NCBI RefSeq assembly: GCF_042675745.1
Contig: NZ_JBHTJM010000008.1
Coordinates: 186,001-250,000, forward strand
DNA length: 64,000 bases
Direction of reading: 5' to 3'
From: Pseudofulvibacter geojedonensis
GTDB lineage: Bacteria > Bacteroidota > Bacteroidia > Flavobacteriales > Flavobacteriaceae
A model generated the notes under the pieces. It ran no database searches. It saw only the letters and a list, made by a program, of their open reading frames with translations, and had not been told where the DNA came from. Made by a program: the position numbers and the translations under genes. This document shows, one piece after another, positions 9,530 to 17,715 of this stretch (its first letter is position 1; each line of letters begins with the position of its first letter).

Positions 9530-10276
9530 ATGAAAACGATGAAGTATTTTGTATTACTTTTTTTAACGATTTCACTATTCTCTTGTAGTGATGATGATTT
9601 ACCTCCTTGTGTTGAAACTGCATGGTTTATAGATGCAGATAATGATACATTAGGAAATCCAGATGTTGTACTAATGAGTTGTATACAGCCCGAAGGTTAT
9701 GTGGGGAATAATGACGATCAAGATGATACAGACCCTTTAAACTTAGCACCATTGGTAGCAGCTACTATATCTAATTTACATGCGCCACAAACCGGTGGGC
9801 AAGGCCAAGGTCCAATCGGAGGCGAGTTTACTAAATTCGACTTTGCATCAGGGCAAATAACAACGAGCGAAACCGATTGGGATATTGCTTTTAGAGGTAC
9901 TACAATTATAGTTAATGGAGGTGAAGCTTCAGGAACTAATGATGAACCAACCAGAAACGGGAATGCTGGAGTGTACATAGCAGACGGAAGTATGGAATCG
10001 ATTACTGAAGCAAATGGGAGTTTTGTTTCTGATGCACCTGGTAATCTAGCTATTACTACAGGTTCAGGTAACGGATGGTATCTGTATGATGGTACTACTC
10101 ATTTAATTAACCCTATTTCTGGTAAAATATTAGTATTTAAAACCAGAGACGGAAAATATGCCAAGGTGAAAATTGTAAGTTATTATAAAGATTTAGATCA
10201 GTCAAATTATGCTAATGCTAGGTATTACACATTTGATTATGTGTACCAACCAAATGAAGGAATAACTACTTTTTAA
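9530..10276 (+). CDS. HmuY-family lipoprotein
   Basis: 248 residues from the ATG at 9530; the frame opens at 9506 inside the receptor gene, but that start would lengthen the signal peptide oddly. A lipobox 'SLFSC' places the lipid Cys at 19, followed by acidic residues. Residues ~30-70 are an Asp-rich loop of the 'FIDADNDTLGNPDVV' type, common in Bacteroidota surface proteins. The HmuY domain covers about 85-248 ('TKFDFASGQITTSETDWDIAFRG'). HmuY proteins capture heme at the surface and hand it to the partner TonB receptor, which here is the gene just upstream (10-bp gap). Confidence 0.88.
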   Translation: MKTMKYFVLLFLTISLFSCSDDDLPPCVETAWFIDADNDTLGNPDVVLMSCIQPEGYVGNNDDQDDTDPLNLAPLVAATISNLHAPQTGGQGQGPIGGEFTKFDFASGQITTSETDWDIAFRGTTIIVNGGEASGTNDEPTRNGNAGVYIADGSMESITEANGSFVSDAPGNLAITTGSGNGWYLYDGTTHLINPISGKILVFKTRDGKYAKVKIVSYYKDLDQSNYANARYYTFDYVYQPNEGITTF

Positions 10277-10334
10277 GTTAATTACAAAACAGCATAAAAA
10301 TATAATTTTCGGAAAAACTTTTTGTCTGTTAAGT

Positions 10335-10384
10335 AGAAAACTGGGGTATTCAAGATTAAACTAACCCTTGTTGCCCAGTTTTCT
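10335..10384 (+). terminator. Inverted repeat after HmuY gene
   Basis: A perfect 11-bp repeat (AGAAAACTGGG / CCCAGTTTTCT) separated by 28 nt and ending in TTTTCT. The loop is long for a classical terminator, but the position 58 bp after the HmuY stop fits transcription termination or 3'-end protection. Confidence 0.45.
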
Positions 10385-10486
10385 TAAATAAAAAATCAAT
10401 GTTAAAAATTACGATTAAATAAATAGAAATAGCCATTTATACAGAACATCAAAATTTTAGGGGCTAAATTGAGTTGTCTGTTGTTG

Positions 10487-10532
10487 TAATCGAGCGTTAT
10501 AGGTAGCTAAAGCTTATGCGCTCGATTATTTT
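10487..10532 (+). terminator. Stem-loop with U-tract upstream of the T9SS cargo gene
   Basis: A perfect 10-bp stem (TAATCGAGCG / CGCTCGATTA) with a 22-nt loop containing AGCT-AA-AGCT, followed directly by TTTT. It could be a second terminator or a leader attenuator for the gene at 10568. Confidence 0.5.
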
Positions 10533-10567
10533 AAAAATTATGTAAACCAAATTTAACTTTTTATATC

Positions 10568-11860
10568 ATGAAAAAACAATACATTTTATTAGTATTGGTA
10601 GTATTGTACTGCCTAAACTTTAGCTTTGCACAATGCGATACAGCTGTTACTACAGTAGATGACAGCTTTGAATCTTATACTACTGGAGGAGCTTTATCTG
10701 GAGCAGGTTCTTGTTGGACAGCTTTAACAACCAATTCTGGAGGCGATGGTTCTCTAGATGGTTATACAGGTGTTAGAGATACTGGAGCTAATACTGGTTC
10801 TAATTGTTTGTCTAGTTATACTTTTTTTGGGTCTAATAATTACATTTATTTTATTAGCCCCAAATTAAATAGTATAGACGGAACTCACTATGCTGAATTT
10901 TATGCTTATGGGGCTGGAGCTACATTGAGAATGGGAACAATTAGCAATCCGAGTGATTATAATACTTTTACTGAATTATCAGGAAGTTCAGAAATTAGTT
11001 TAACAGGAGCACATGTTAAATATGAATCTGGAGTCGTTGCTAATACTACAGATGAGTATTTTACAGTTCGAATTTCTGCACCAGCTAATCACACATCAAT
11101 TAAATTTGATGATTTTAAATGGCAAAGTATTTGTAATACTACTGTAGCTACAGTTGATGATGATTTCTCTAGTTATGCAGCAGGTGCAGGTAACCCAATG
11201 CCAACTTGTTGGAATTCAATAGGAACTGTTGCAGCTGGTGTTAGAACTGGAGGTATTTCTGATTCTAACTGTATTATGAGTTATAATTCTGGAACTGGTG
11301 ACATGTACATAATTGCGCCTAAGTTATCTACAATAAACGGAAGTTATGTTTCAGAATTTCAAATAAAAGCAAATAATAATACAGCAACTTATCAGGTAGG
11401 AACTATAACTAATAATACAGATGCTAATACATTTACGCCAGTAGGAGCAGTTACATCCATAACAGATAGTTTTGTATTAAGAAATTCTGGAACAGTACCA
11501 AGTAGTTCAAATGAATATTTTGCAATTAAAATAACTACTGTTGTTCCACATACATCTGTAAGAATAGATGGTTTTAAATGGAATGAATCGGCCGTTTTAT
11601 CAACTGAAGAATTTACTACAGAAGTTGAAAAGATTTCATTATTTCCGAATCCTAGTTTAGATAAGCAAGTAGTTATACAAACAAGTAATACTAAGGATAA
11701 AGAAATAGCTATTTATTCTTTAAACGGAAAAAAGGTATTTGTCACAAAATCTAACTTAAGATTTGTTGATTTGAGTTTAACTAGCTTATCTTATGGTATA
11801 TACATGGTTAAAGTTACTAGCAATGAAGGTAGCTTGGTTAAGAAATTAATCCTTAAGTAA
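10568..11860 (+). CDS. T9SS-secreted protein with two internal repeats
   Basis: 430 residues. A signal peptide (1-22, 'LNFSFAQ') is followed by two homologous beta-rich units. The first starts 'CDTAVTTVDDSFESY' (~22-185) and the second 'CNTTVATVDDDFSSY' (~188-340). Each contains a 'CW' and a 'FDDFKW' / 'IDGFKW' strand, which resembles MAM/choice-of-anchor lectin-like modules. The C-terminal 75 residues are a type A sorting domain ('ISLFPNP', 'GIYMVKVTSNEGSLVKKLILK'-like end). The protein should cross the outer membrane by T9SS. It follows the HmuY gene but has its own leader; function unknown. Confidence 0.85.
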   Translation: MKKQYILLVLVVLYCLNFSFAQCDTAVTTVDDSFESYTTGGALSGAGSCWTALTTNSGGDGSLDGYTGVRDTGANTGSNCLSSYTFFGSNNYIYFISPKLNSIDGTHYAEFYAYGAGATLRMGTISNPSDYNTFTELSGSSEISLTGAHVKYESGVVANTTDEYFTVRISAPANHTSIKFDDFKWQSICNTTVATVDDDFSSYAAGAGNPMPTCWNSIGTVAAGVRTGGISDSNCIMSYNSGTGDMYIIAPKLSTINGSYVSEFQIKANNNTATYQVGTITNNTDANTFTPVGAVTSITDSFVLRNSGTVPSSSNEYFAIKITTVVPHTSVRIDGFKWNESAVLSTEEFTTEVEKISLFPNPSLDKQVVIQTSNTKDKEIAIYSLNGKKVFVTKSNLRFVDLSLTSLSYGIYMVKVTSNEGSLVKKLILK

Positions 11861-11929
11861 ATAGTCTAAAATATCTTAAAAATGTGTCTTTTTTATAGAA
11901 GCACCTAATATAGAATGCTTCTAATAATT

Positions 11930-11945
11930 TAAAATGATCATTTTA
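11930..11945. promoter_or_regulatory. 16-bp perfect palindrome upstream of ferritin
   Basis: TAAAATGATCATTTTA lies 12 bp before a near-consensus -7 box (TATATTTT, 11957-11964) and about 36 bp before the ferritin ATG. Its centre sits near -33 relative to the predicted start site, a classical operator position. A metal- or oxidant-responsive repressor is the natural candidate. Confidence 0.5.
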
Positions 11946-11980
11946 CATCTTAATTATATATTTTTATATTAAAATTAAAA

Positions 11981-12496
11981 ATGATGAAACCAGAAATAGA
12001 GAACCTTTTAAACAATCAAATAAAATATGAAGCAAGTGCTTCAATGCACTATTTAGCAATGGCGTCTTGGGCAGATTCAAGTGGTTATAATGGAATTGCA
12101 GATTTCTTTTATATGCACTCTGAAGAAGAGCGTTTGCATATGACTAAATTGGTGAAGTTTGTTAATGAAAGAGGAGGAACAGCAAAAGTACCTGCTTTAG
12201 AGGCTCCAAAGTCAGATTTTAAAGGAGTAATTGAGTTGTTCGAAGAGTTTTTAAAAAGTGAAGTTTTTGTTACAGAAAAAATTAATGAGATCATTTTTGA
12301 ATGTCTAGAACATAAAGATTACAATACGCACAATTTTATGCAATGGTATGTTTCTGAACAACTAGAAGAAGAGGCAATGGCTAGAACTATGTTAGATAAG
12401 TTAAGTCTTTTAGGAGAAGATAAATCTGGACATTATATGTTTGATAGAGATATTATGGGCTTTGCAGCAGATATAGCTGAAGAGAATAAGCAATAG
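11981..12496 (+). CDS. ftnA: Non-heme ferritin
   Basis: 171 residues, the normal length for bacterial ferritin. All ferroxidase residues line up with the E. coli FtnA numbering: Glu17, Glu50, His53, Glu94, Glu126, Gln127 and Glu130. It stores iron as a ferric core in a 24-mer and limits Fenton chemistry, which fits the iron-uptake genes upstream. The start could be either of two adjacent ATGs (11981 or 11984). A strong hairpin terminator follows, so it is probably a single-gene unit, possibly controlled by the palindrome at 11930. Confidence 0.95.
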   Translation: MMKPEIENLLNNQIKYEASASMHYLAMASWADSSGYNGIADFFYMHSEEERLHMTKLVKFVNERGGTAKVPALEAPKSDFKGVIELFEEFLKSEVFVTEKINEIIFECLEHKDYNTHNFMQWYVSEQLEEEAMARTMLDKLSLLGEDKSGHYMFDRDIMGFAADIAEENKQ

Positions 12497-12520
12497 AGTA
12501 GATTTTAACTCACTATAATT

Positions 12521-12551
12521 AAGCGTATTACTTGTGTGATACGCTTTTTTT
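12521..12551 (+). terminator. Intrinsic terminator after ferritin gene
   Basis: A perfect 8-bp stem (AAGCGTAT / ATACGCTT) with a 10-nt loop, running into a T-tract (CTTTTTTT), 25 bp past the ferritin stop. Confidence 0.85.
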
Positions 12552-12596
12552 ATTATATTTACCATCTATTTAGAATTGATGTAAATAAAAATAGTG

Positions 12597-12749
12597 ATGA
12601 TGATAGTAGCAGTTTTAATTTTAAATTCTCCATGTGCAACACAAATTAATGATTGTGGTTCTTGTAAAGCAGTAGGGAAAAAGAAAAAATGCTGTGAAAA
12701 ATTTAAAAAGAAAGGAAAAACAAACTGCAAGCGTTGTCCTAAACTATAA
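12597..12749 (+). CDS. Small Cys/Lys-rich exported protein (50 aa)
   Basis: The open frame begins ATG ATG and encodes a short hydrophobic N-terminus ('MMIVAVLILNSPCATQ', a possible signal peptide) and a tail with seven Cys in total (13, 20, 23, 32, 33, 44, 47) and many Lys. The Cys pairs C-x2-C (20/23 and 44/47) suggest metal binding or disulfides. It stands alone between the ferritin terminator and the guaB promoter. I do not recognise a named family; position suggests a link to metal handling, but that is weak. Confidence 0.55.
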   Translation: MMIVAVLILNSPCATQINDCGSCKAVGKKKKCCEKFKKKGKTNCKRCPKL

Positions 12750-12810
12750 GAGTATTCATAATCTGTAGTTAATAACTAAATTAACATAGTGTAATTCATT
12801 AAAAAAGCCG

Positions 12811-12818
12811 TATATTTG
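12811..12818 (+). promoter_or_regulatory. -7 box for guaB-purM
   Basis: TATATTTG, an exact TAnnTTTG match 25 bp before the guaB ATG. Confidence 0.7.
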
Positions 12819-12843
12819 CACGCAATTAATTACTAATTGCAAC

Positions 12844-14316
12844 ATGACAGCACACAACTCAAAACTTGTTGGAGAAGGATTAACTTACGATGACGTACTT
12901 TTAATTCCAGCTTACTCCGAAATTCTTCCTAGAGAAGTTAGTATTCAAACAAAATTTACGAGAAACATTACCATTAATGTACCTATAGTTTCTGCAGCTA
13001 TGGATACAGTAACTGAATCTGCTATGGCAATTGCTATTGCAAGAGAAGGAGGTATTGGTGTGTTGCATAAAAACATGACGATTGCTGCTCAAGCTAACGA
13101 AGTTAGAAAAGTGAAGCGTTCTGAATCGGGAATGATAATAGATCCTATAACTTTACCAAAAGAGGCTTTAGTAGCAGATGCAAAACAAAACATGAAGGAG
13201 CATAGAATAGGAGGGATTCCTGTTGTAGATCAAGATGGTAAGTTAATTGGTATTGTTACTAATAGAGATTTACGCTTTGAGAAAAACAACGAAAGACCTA
13301 TTGCTGAGGTAATGACTTCTGAAAACTTGGTTACAACCTCAGAAGGAACTTCATTAAAAGATGCAGAAGAAATTCTTCAGAAAAATAAAATAGAAAAATT
13401 GCCAGTAGTTAATGCTGATAATAAATTAGTAGGATTAATTACTTTTAGAGATATTACTAAATTAACTTTAAAGCCTAACGCCAATAAAGACAAGTTTGGT
13501 CGTTTGCGTGTTGCTGCTGCTTTAGGTGTTACTGCAGATGCTGTAGAGCGAGCTGAAGCTTTGGTAAATGCTGGCGTAGATGCAGTTATTATAGATACTG
13601 CTCATGGTCATACTAAAGGTGTGGTTACTGTTTTAAAAGAAGTAAAGGCTAAATTTCCTGAATTAGATGTTGTGGTTGGAAATATTGCTACTGCTGAAGC
13701 TGCAAAGTACTTAGTAGAAGCAGGAGCAGACGCTGTTAAAGTAGGTATAGGTCCAGGTTCTATTTGTACAACTAGAGTTGTTGCTGGAGTAGGATTCCCT
13801 CAGTTTTCTGCAGTTTTAGAGGTAGCAGCTGCCATTAAAGGATCAGGTGTACCTGTAATTGCAGATGGTGGAATTCGTTATACAGGAGATATTCCTAAAG
13901 CAATTGCAGCTGGAGCAGATAGTGTTATGCTAGGTTCTTTATTAGCTGGAACTAAAGAGTCTCCAGGAGAAACCATTATTTTACAAGGTAGAAAATTCAA
14001 GTCTTATAGAGGAATGGGATCTGTGGAAGCAATGAAAAAAGGTTCTAAAGATCGTTATTTCCAAGATGTTGAAGCAGATATTAAAAAGTTAGTGCCAGAA
14101 GGAATTGTAGGTCGTGTTGCTTATAAAGGAGAATTACAAGAAAGTATTCACCAATTTGTAGGAGGATTACGTGCAGGTATGGGATATTGTGGTTCTAAAG
14201 ATATTGAGACCTTAAAAAATAACGGAAAGTTTGTTCGTATTACAGCTTCTGGTATTAATGAGAGTCACCCACACGATGTAACAATTACTAAAGAAGCACC
14301 TAATTATTCTAGATAG
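12844..14316 (+). CDS. guaB: Inosine-5'-monophosphate dehydrogenase
   Basis: 490 residues, standard length. It oxidises IMP to XMP with NAD+, the committed step of GMP synthesis. The catalytic loop 'GPGSICTTR' places the nucleophile at Cys308. A CBS-domain pair occupies roughly 95-215, followed by the barrel segments 'VIIDTAHGHT', 'VVVGNIATAE' and 'IADGGIRYTGDIPKA'. The flap 'YRGMGSVEAM' is intact. The stop codon is immediately followed by the purM ATG (no gap), so the two purine genes are translationally coupled. Confidence 0.98.
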   Translation: MTAHNSKLVGEGLTYDDVLLIPAYSEILPREVSIQTKFTRNITINVPIVSAAMDTVTESAMAIAIAREGGIGVLHKNMTIAAQANEVRKVKRSESGMIIDPITLPKEALVADAKQNMKEHRIGGIPVVDQDGKLIGIVTNRDLRFEKNNERPIAEVMTSENLVTTSEGTSLKDAEEILQKNKIEKLPVVNADNKLVGLITFRDITKLTLKPNANKDKFGRLRVAAALGVTADAVERAEALVNAGVDAVIIDTAHGHTKGVVTVLKEVKAKFPELDVVVGNIATAEAAKYLVEAGADAVKVGIGPGSICTTRVVAGVGFPQFSAVLEVAAAIKGSGVPVIADGGIRYTGDIPKAIAAGADSVMLGSLLAGTKESPGETIILQGRKFKSYRGMGSVEAMKKGSKDRYFQDVEADIKKLVPEGIVGRVAYKGELQESIHQFVGGLRAGMGYCGSKDIETLKNNGKFVRITASGINESHPHDVTITKEAPNYSR

Positions 14317-15495
14317 ATGAGTTCAGAAATTTCTAAAAGATATAGTCAAAGAGGTGTTTCAGCTTCTAAAGAAGATGTACACAATGCTATTAAAAATGTA
14401 GACAAAGGATTGTTTCCGAAAGCATTTTGTAAAATAGTTCCAGATCATTTAACAGGAGATGAAGATTACTGTTTAATTATGCATGCAGATGGAGCAGGAA
14501 CAAAATCTTCATTAGCCTATATGTACTGGAAAGAAACAGGTGATGTTTCAGTTTGGAAAGGTATTGCTCAAGACGCATTAATCATGAATATAGATGATTT
14601 ATTATGCGTTGGAGCTACAGATAATATTATGTTATCTTCAACTATAGGAAGAAACAAAAGTTTAATTACCGGAGAAGTTTTATCGGCTATTATAAACGGA
14701 ACTGAAGAGTTAATTTCTGAATTAAAAGAGTTCGGTGTTACAATTCATTCTACAGGAGGTGAAACTGCAGATGTAGGAGATTTGGTAAGAACAATTATAG
14801 TAGATTCTACTGTTACAGCTCGTATGAAACGTTCTGACGTAATAGACAATGCTAATATTAAAGCAGGAGATGTAATTGTTGGATTAGAATCATTTGGTCA
14901 AGCTACTTATGAGAAAGAGTATAACGGCGGGATGGGATCTAATGGATTAACATCTGCTCGTCATGATGTCTTTAATAAGTATTTAGCTGATAAATACCCT
15001 GAGAGTTTTGATGCAGCTGTTCCTTCAGATTTAGTGTATTCAGGGAATACTAAATTAACAGATGAGGTTGAAAATTCACCAATAGACGCTGGAAAGTTAG
15101 TATTATCACCAACTCGTACTTATGCTCCAATAGTAAAAGAAATATTATCTAAATATTCTTCTGAAGAGATTCACGGAATGATTCACTGTTCCGGTGGAGC
15201 ACAAACTAAGATTTTACATTTTGTAGATAATTTACATATTGTAAAAGATAATATGTTTTCTATTCCACCATTGTTTAAATTAATACAAGAACAGTCTGGA
15301 ACCGATTGGAAAGAAATGTACCAGGTATTTAATTGTGGCCATAGATTAGAGTTATATGTTAAGCCAGAGGTAGCAGAAGATTTAATAGCTATATCTAAAT
15401 CTTACAATGTTGATGCTCAGGTAATAGGTAGAGTAGAAGCTTCAGAAAATAAGAAGCTTACTATTACAAGTGAGTATGGTACTTTTGAATATTAA
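14317..15495 (+). CDS. purM: Phosphoribosylformylglycinamidine cyclo-ligase (AIR synthase), Bacteroidota type
   Basis: 392 residues, longer than the ~345 of E. coli PurM but typical for the Bacteroidota branch. It makes aminoimidazole ribotide from FGAM with ATP. It has the N-terminal 'YSQRGVSASKEDVHNAI' segment, the nucleotide/metal part 'HADGAGTKSSLAY' and 'VGATDNIMLSSTIGRN', the glycine-rich 'STGGETADVGDLVRT', and the C-terminal 'MIHCSGGAQTKIL'. It starts directly after guaB and ends before a bidirectional hairpin. Confidence 0.93.
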   Translation: MSSEISKRYSQRGVSASKEDVHNAIKNVDKGLFPKAFCKIVPDHLTGDEDYCLIMHADGAGTKSSLAYMYWKETGDVSVWKGIAQDALIMNIDDLLCVGATDNIMLSSTIGRNKSLITGEVLSAIINGTEELISELKEFGVTIHSTGGETADVGDLVRTIIVDSTVTARMKRSDVIDNANIKAGDVIVGLESFGQATYEKEYNGGMGSNGLTSARHDVFNKYLADKYPESFDAAVPSDLVYSGNTKLTDEVENSPIDAGKLVLSPTRTYAPIVKEILSKYSSEEIHGMIHCSGGAQTKILHFVDNLHIVKDNMFSIPPLFKLIQEQSGTDWKEMYQVFNCGHRLELYVKPEVAEDLIAISKSYNVDAQVIGRVEASENKKLTITSEYGTFEY

Positions 15496-15520
15496 TACAA
15501 TCTTAAAAATTATATATAAA

Positions 15521-15554
15521 AAAGGCTTTCTGATTTTTTAGAAAGCCTTTTTTA
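15521..15554. terminator. Bidirectional terminator between purM and the nuclease gene
   Basis: An 11-bp stem (AAAGGCTTTCT / AGAAAGCCTTT) flanked by A-runs on the left and T-runs on the right, so it can terminate both convergent genes. Confidence 0.88.
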
Positions 15555-17513
15555 TTATTTAATAAATACTTTTTTTACGATTGACTTTCCTTCTGTTTCA
15601 ATTTTCAACATATACAATCCACTTGCTAAATGGAGTTTTAAGAAGTTGTTATTTAGTATTTTTTCTGTAAATAACTTTCTACCATCAAGCGAATAAAAGC
15701 TAATGGTATAATTAGAGCTTGTTCCTGAAATATACAATTTGTCTTTAGCAGGATTAGGATATATTGAAAAACGAACACTGTCTACATCTTCAATATTTAA
15801 TGGGTTTGTCCAGCTATCTCCAATATTATTTCCCCAAATGTATTCTACTAAATCGGGTTGGTCTATAAATGGGTTTCTGTTTTTTTGCCAATTATAAACA
15901 ATATTATTTCGATTCATCTCAAAATCGTCTGGTGGGTCATTTCTATGCCAATCTAATAAAGTAGTTAAATCTCCTAGCTCACCAGTTGTACTAGGAAAAC
16001 CATTAACTACTGCCAATCCGTTATAACGTATTTCCATAAATAATACGCTTCTGGCTACATCTCCTTTAAAACTGCCTAAATTTCCAACAGGTCCATTATA
16101 TTGCCCATAATGTTGGTTACCTCGGGTACTATTTTCGGGTCCATCTGCAGCTCTTAAAGCATGAGCATCGGAGTTACCATGACGTAAAGAATCTGCTTTT
16201 GTTGCCCAATAAACATCTGGTCCATCAATAATATCATCTAAATCAATATTATTAAATCCACCTCTCGAACGCGGATAGGTATGCTCTCTATTCCAAGTTC
16301 CTACATTGTTAGAGGAGGTTTGGAAATCTAACTTAGCTCTTCCTTGTTCTGTATATACTAACCAAACTTGATTGCTGTTTTCAGGATTTACATCGGCCTC
16401 TTTTAAAATATCAATTACATCATTATAGGTTTGCGCTCTAACCGTAGCTGGGTTTGCAATAATATCTTGTAAAGCTTGTCGTAGGGCATTATCTGCTAAA
16501 CCTTCTAAAGAGTCGTAATAACCAGATGGTTGTGTACTTGCAACAATTCCATATGTTGGATTGGTAGGAGTACCCCAAGGAGCAACCACAAAGTCGTTAT
16601 CTACTACTCTCAACTTAATAAAATTGTTGTAGGGAATGTACGGAGTAGTTAGGTTTTCAAATTTGATAATTGGCTCTTCATCACCTTCATCTAAAATATC
16701 ATCAATTAAAGTAATGCTTGTAGTTACAGAATTTTGACCATTTAAAATAGTTACAGAAGTATTTCCAGTAAAATCAGCAGTGCTAAACCCACCATTATCT
16801 AATGTAAAATTAAAATTATAATCTCCAGTTACATTTTGTTCCGTTGTAAAAGTAATATCAAAAGAATCTCCTTCATTAAACTGTGTTTGGGTGGTCGATA
16901 TTGTAATTGGATTATAAGTAATGCCACTCCCGTCATTTAAAGCTCGAGGAGTTGGACTAACAGATGAATAGGTTACATTGCTACTCATGTCAACAAATCG
17001 CTGAATAGAATTGGTGTTGTTACTAGATCCTTCGTTTATTTGTTCTGTAAGACCTAAGAGTCCCATTAAAACAGTATCGTCAGCGTCAGCAGTATCATAA
17101 GCTAGAGCATCTATTAAGTTGGTTTGAGTAGCTAAAGTTCCTTCCGGAAAATCAGTACTACTACCTAAGTATACCGCAACAGCATCGGCCCCATTTTGTA
17201 TTACATTACTAGCAATGACCAATTGTGGAAATGGGTTAACATTATCACTGCCTATTAATAATAGTCCATTATCATCGGTAGTATAGCCGTCTAAATCTAT
17301 AGTAAAGTAGCTTGAGTCTGCTCCAGAAGTAGATCCGTTAAAAAACACGACAACATAACCATCTAAAGAAAAATTTGGAGTATCAGATTTTAATTCTAAA
17401 AATTCTTTGTCGTCTACACCAGGTGTATCACAATCTAATTCATTAATTACAATCTGACTCATTAAAAAATGACTAAAGAAGAGAGTAAAAGCTAAAGTAA
17501 TTGTATTTTTCAT
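15555..17513 (-). CDS. T9SS-secreted endonuclease I with lamin-tail-like domain
   Basis: 652 residues. After a signal peptide (1-19) come a lamin-tail-like domain ('IVINELDCDTPGVDDKEFLEL', ~20-170) and a Calx-beta-like segment ('FNEGDSFDITFTTEQNV', ~205-305). The endonuclease I core follows (~320-560) with the catalytic-type motif 'REHTYPRSRGGFNN'. A type A sorting domain closes the protein ('FSIYPNPAKDKLYIS', 'GLYMLKIETEGKSIVKK'). It should be a cell-surface or released DNase that supplies nucleotides or phosphate. A minus-strand -7 box sits 16 bp upstream of its ATG. Confidence 0.88.
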   Translation of the reverse strand: MKNTITLAFTLFFSHFLMSQIVINELDCDTPGVDDKEFLELKSDTPNFSLDGYVVVFFNGSTSGADSSYFTIDLDGYTTDDNGLLLIGSDNVNPFPQLVIASNVIQNGADAVAVYLGSSTDFPEGTLATQTNLIDALAYDTADADDTVLMGLLGLTEQINEGSSNNTNSIQRFVDMSSNVTYSSVSPTPRALNDGSGITYNPITISTTQTQFNEGDSFDITFTTEQNVTGDYNFNFTLDNGGFSTADFTGNTSVTILNGQNSVTTSITLIDDILDEGDEEPIIKFENLTTPYIPYNNFIKLRVVDNDFVVAPWGTPTNPTYGIVASTQPSGYYDSLEGLADNALRQALQDIIANPATVRAQTYNDVIDILKEADVNPENSNQVWLVYTEQGRAKLDFQTSSNNVGTWNREHTYPRSRGGFNNIDLDDIIDGPDVYWATKADSLRHGNSDAHALRAADGPENSTRGNQHYGQYNGPVGNLGSFKGDVARSVLFMEIRYNGLAVVNGFPSTTGELGDLTTLLDWHRNDPPDDFEMNRNNIVYNWQKNRNPFIDQPDLVEYIWGNNIGDSWTNPLNIEDVDSVRFSIYPNPAKDKLYISGTSSNYTISFYSLDGRKLFTEKILNNNFLKLHLASGLYMLKIETEGKSIVKKVFIK

Positions 17514-17529
17514 AAAGGAAACTTTTACA

Positions 17530-17537
17530 CAAAGGTA
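17530..17537 (-). promoter_or_regulatory. -7 box for the endonuclease I gene
   Basis: Minus-strand TACCTTTG, an exact TAnnTTTG match 16 bp before the ATG at 17513. Confidence 0.6.
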
Positions 17538-17682
17538 CTAACTTATAATTATTACATAGTCTTAAAGAATTGAAGCTAGATTACTTAGTACTAGAAAAAC
17601 AATTATTGTTCTTATACATACTTAACAAAGATCGGCGAATATTTTCTTTTCTATTTATAATAAAATTGAACATCTATTTTAT

Positions 17683-17690
17683 TAAATTTG
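17683..17690 (+). promoter_or_regulatory. -7 box for prfA
   Basis: TAAATTTG, an exact consensus match 25 bp before the prfA ATG. Confidence 0.65.
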
Positions 17691-17715
17691 CTACCCTCAT
17701 AATAGAGAATGAATT

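Larger units (their letters stand above)
10277..10567. other. 291-bp intergenic stretch with two stem-loops
   Basis: No coding frame is credible here. The stretch contains two perfect inverted repeats, listed separately, and an A/T-rich leader before the next signal peptide. I see no -7 box matching TAnnTTTG. Confidence 0.6.
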
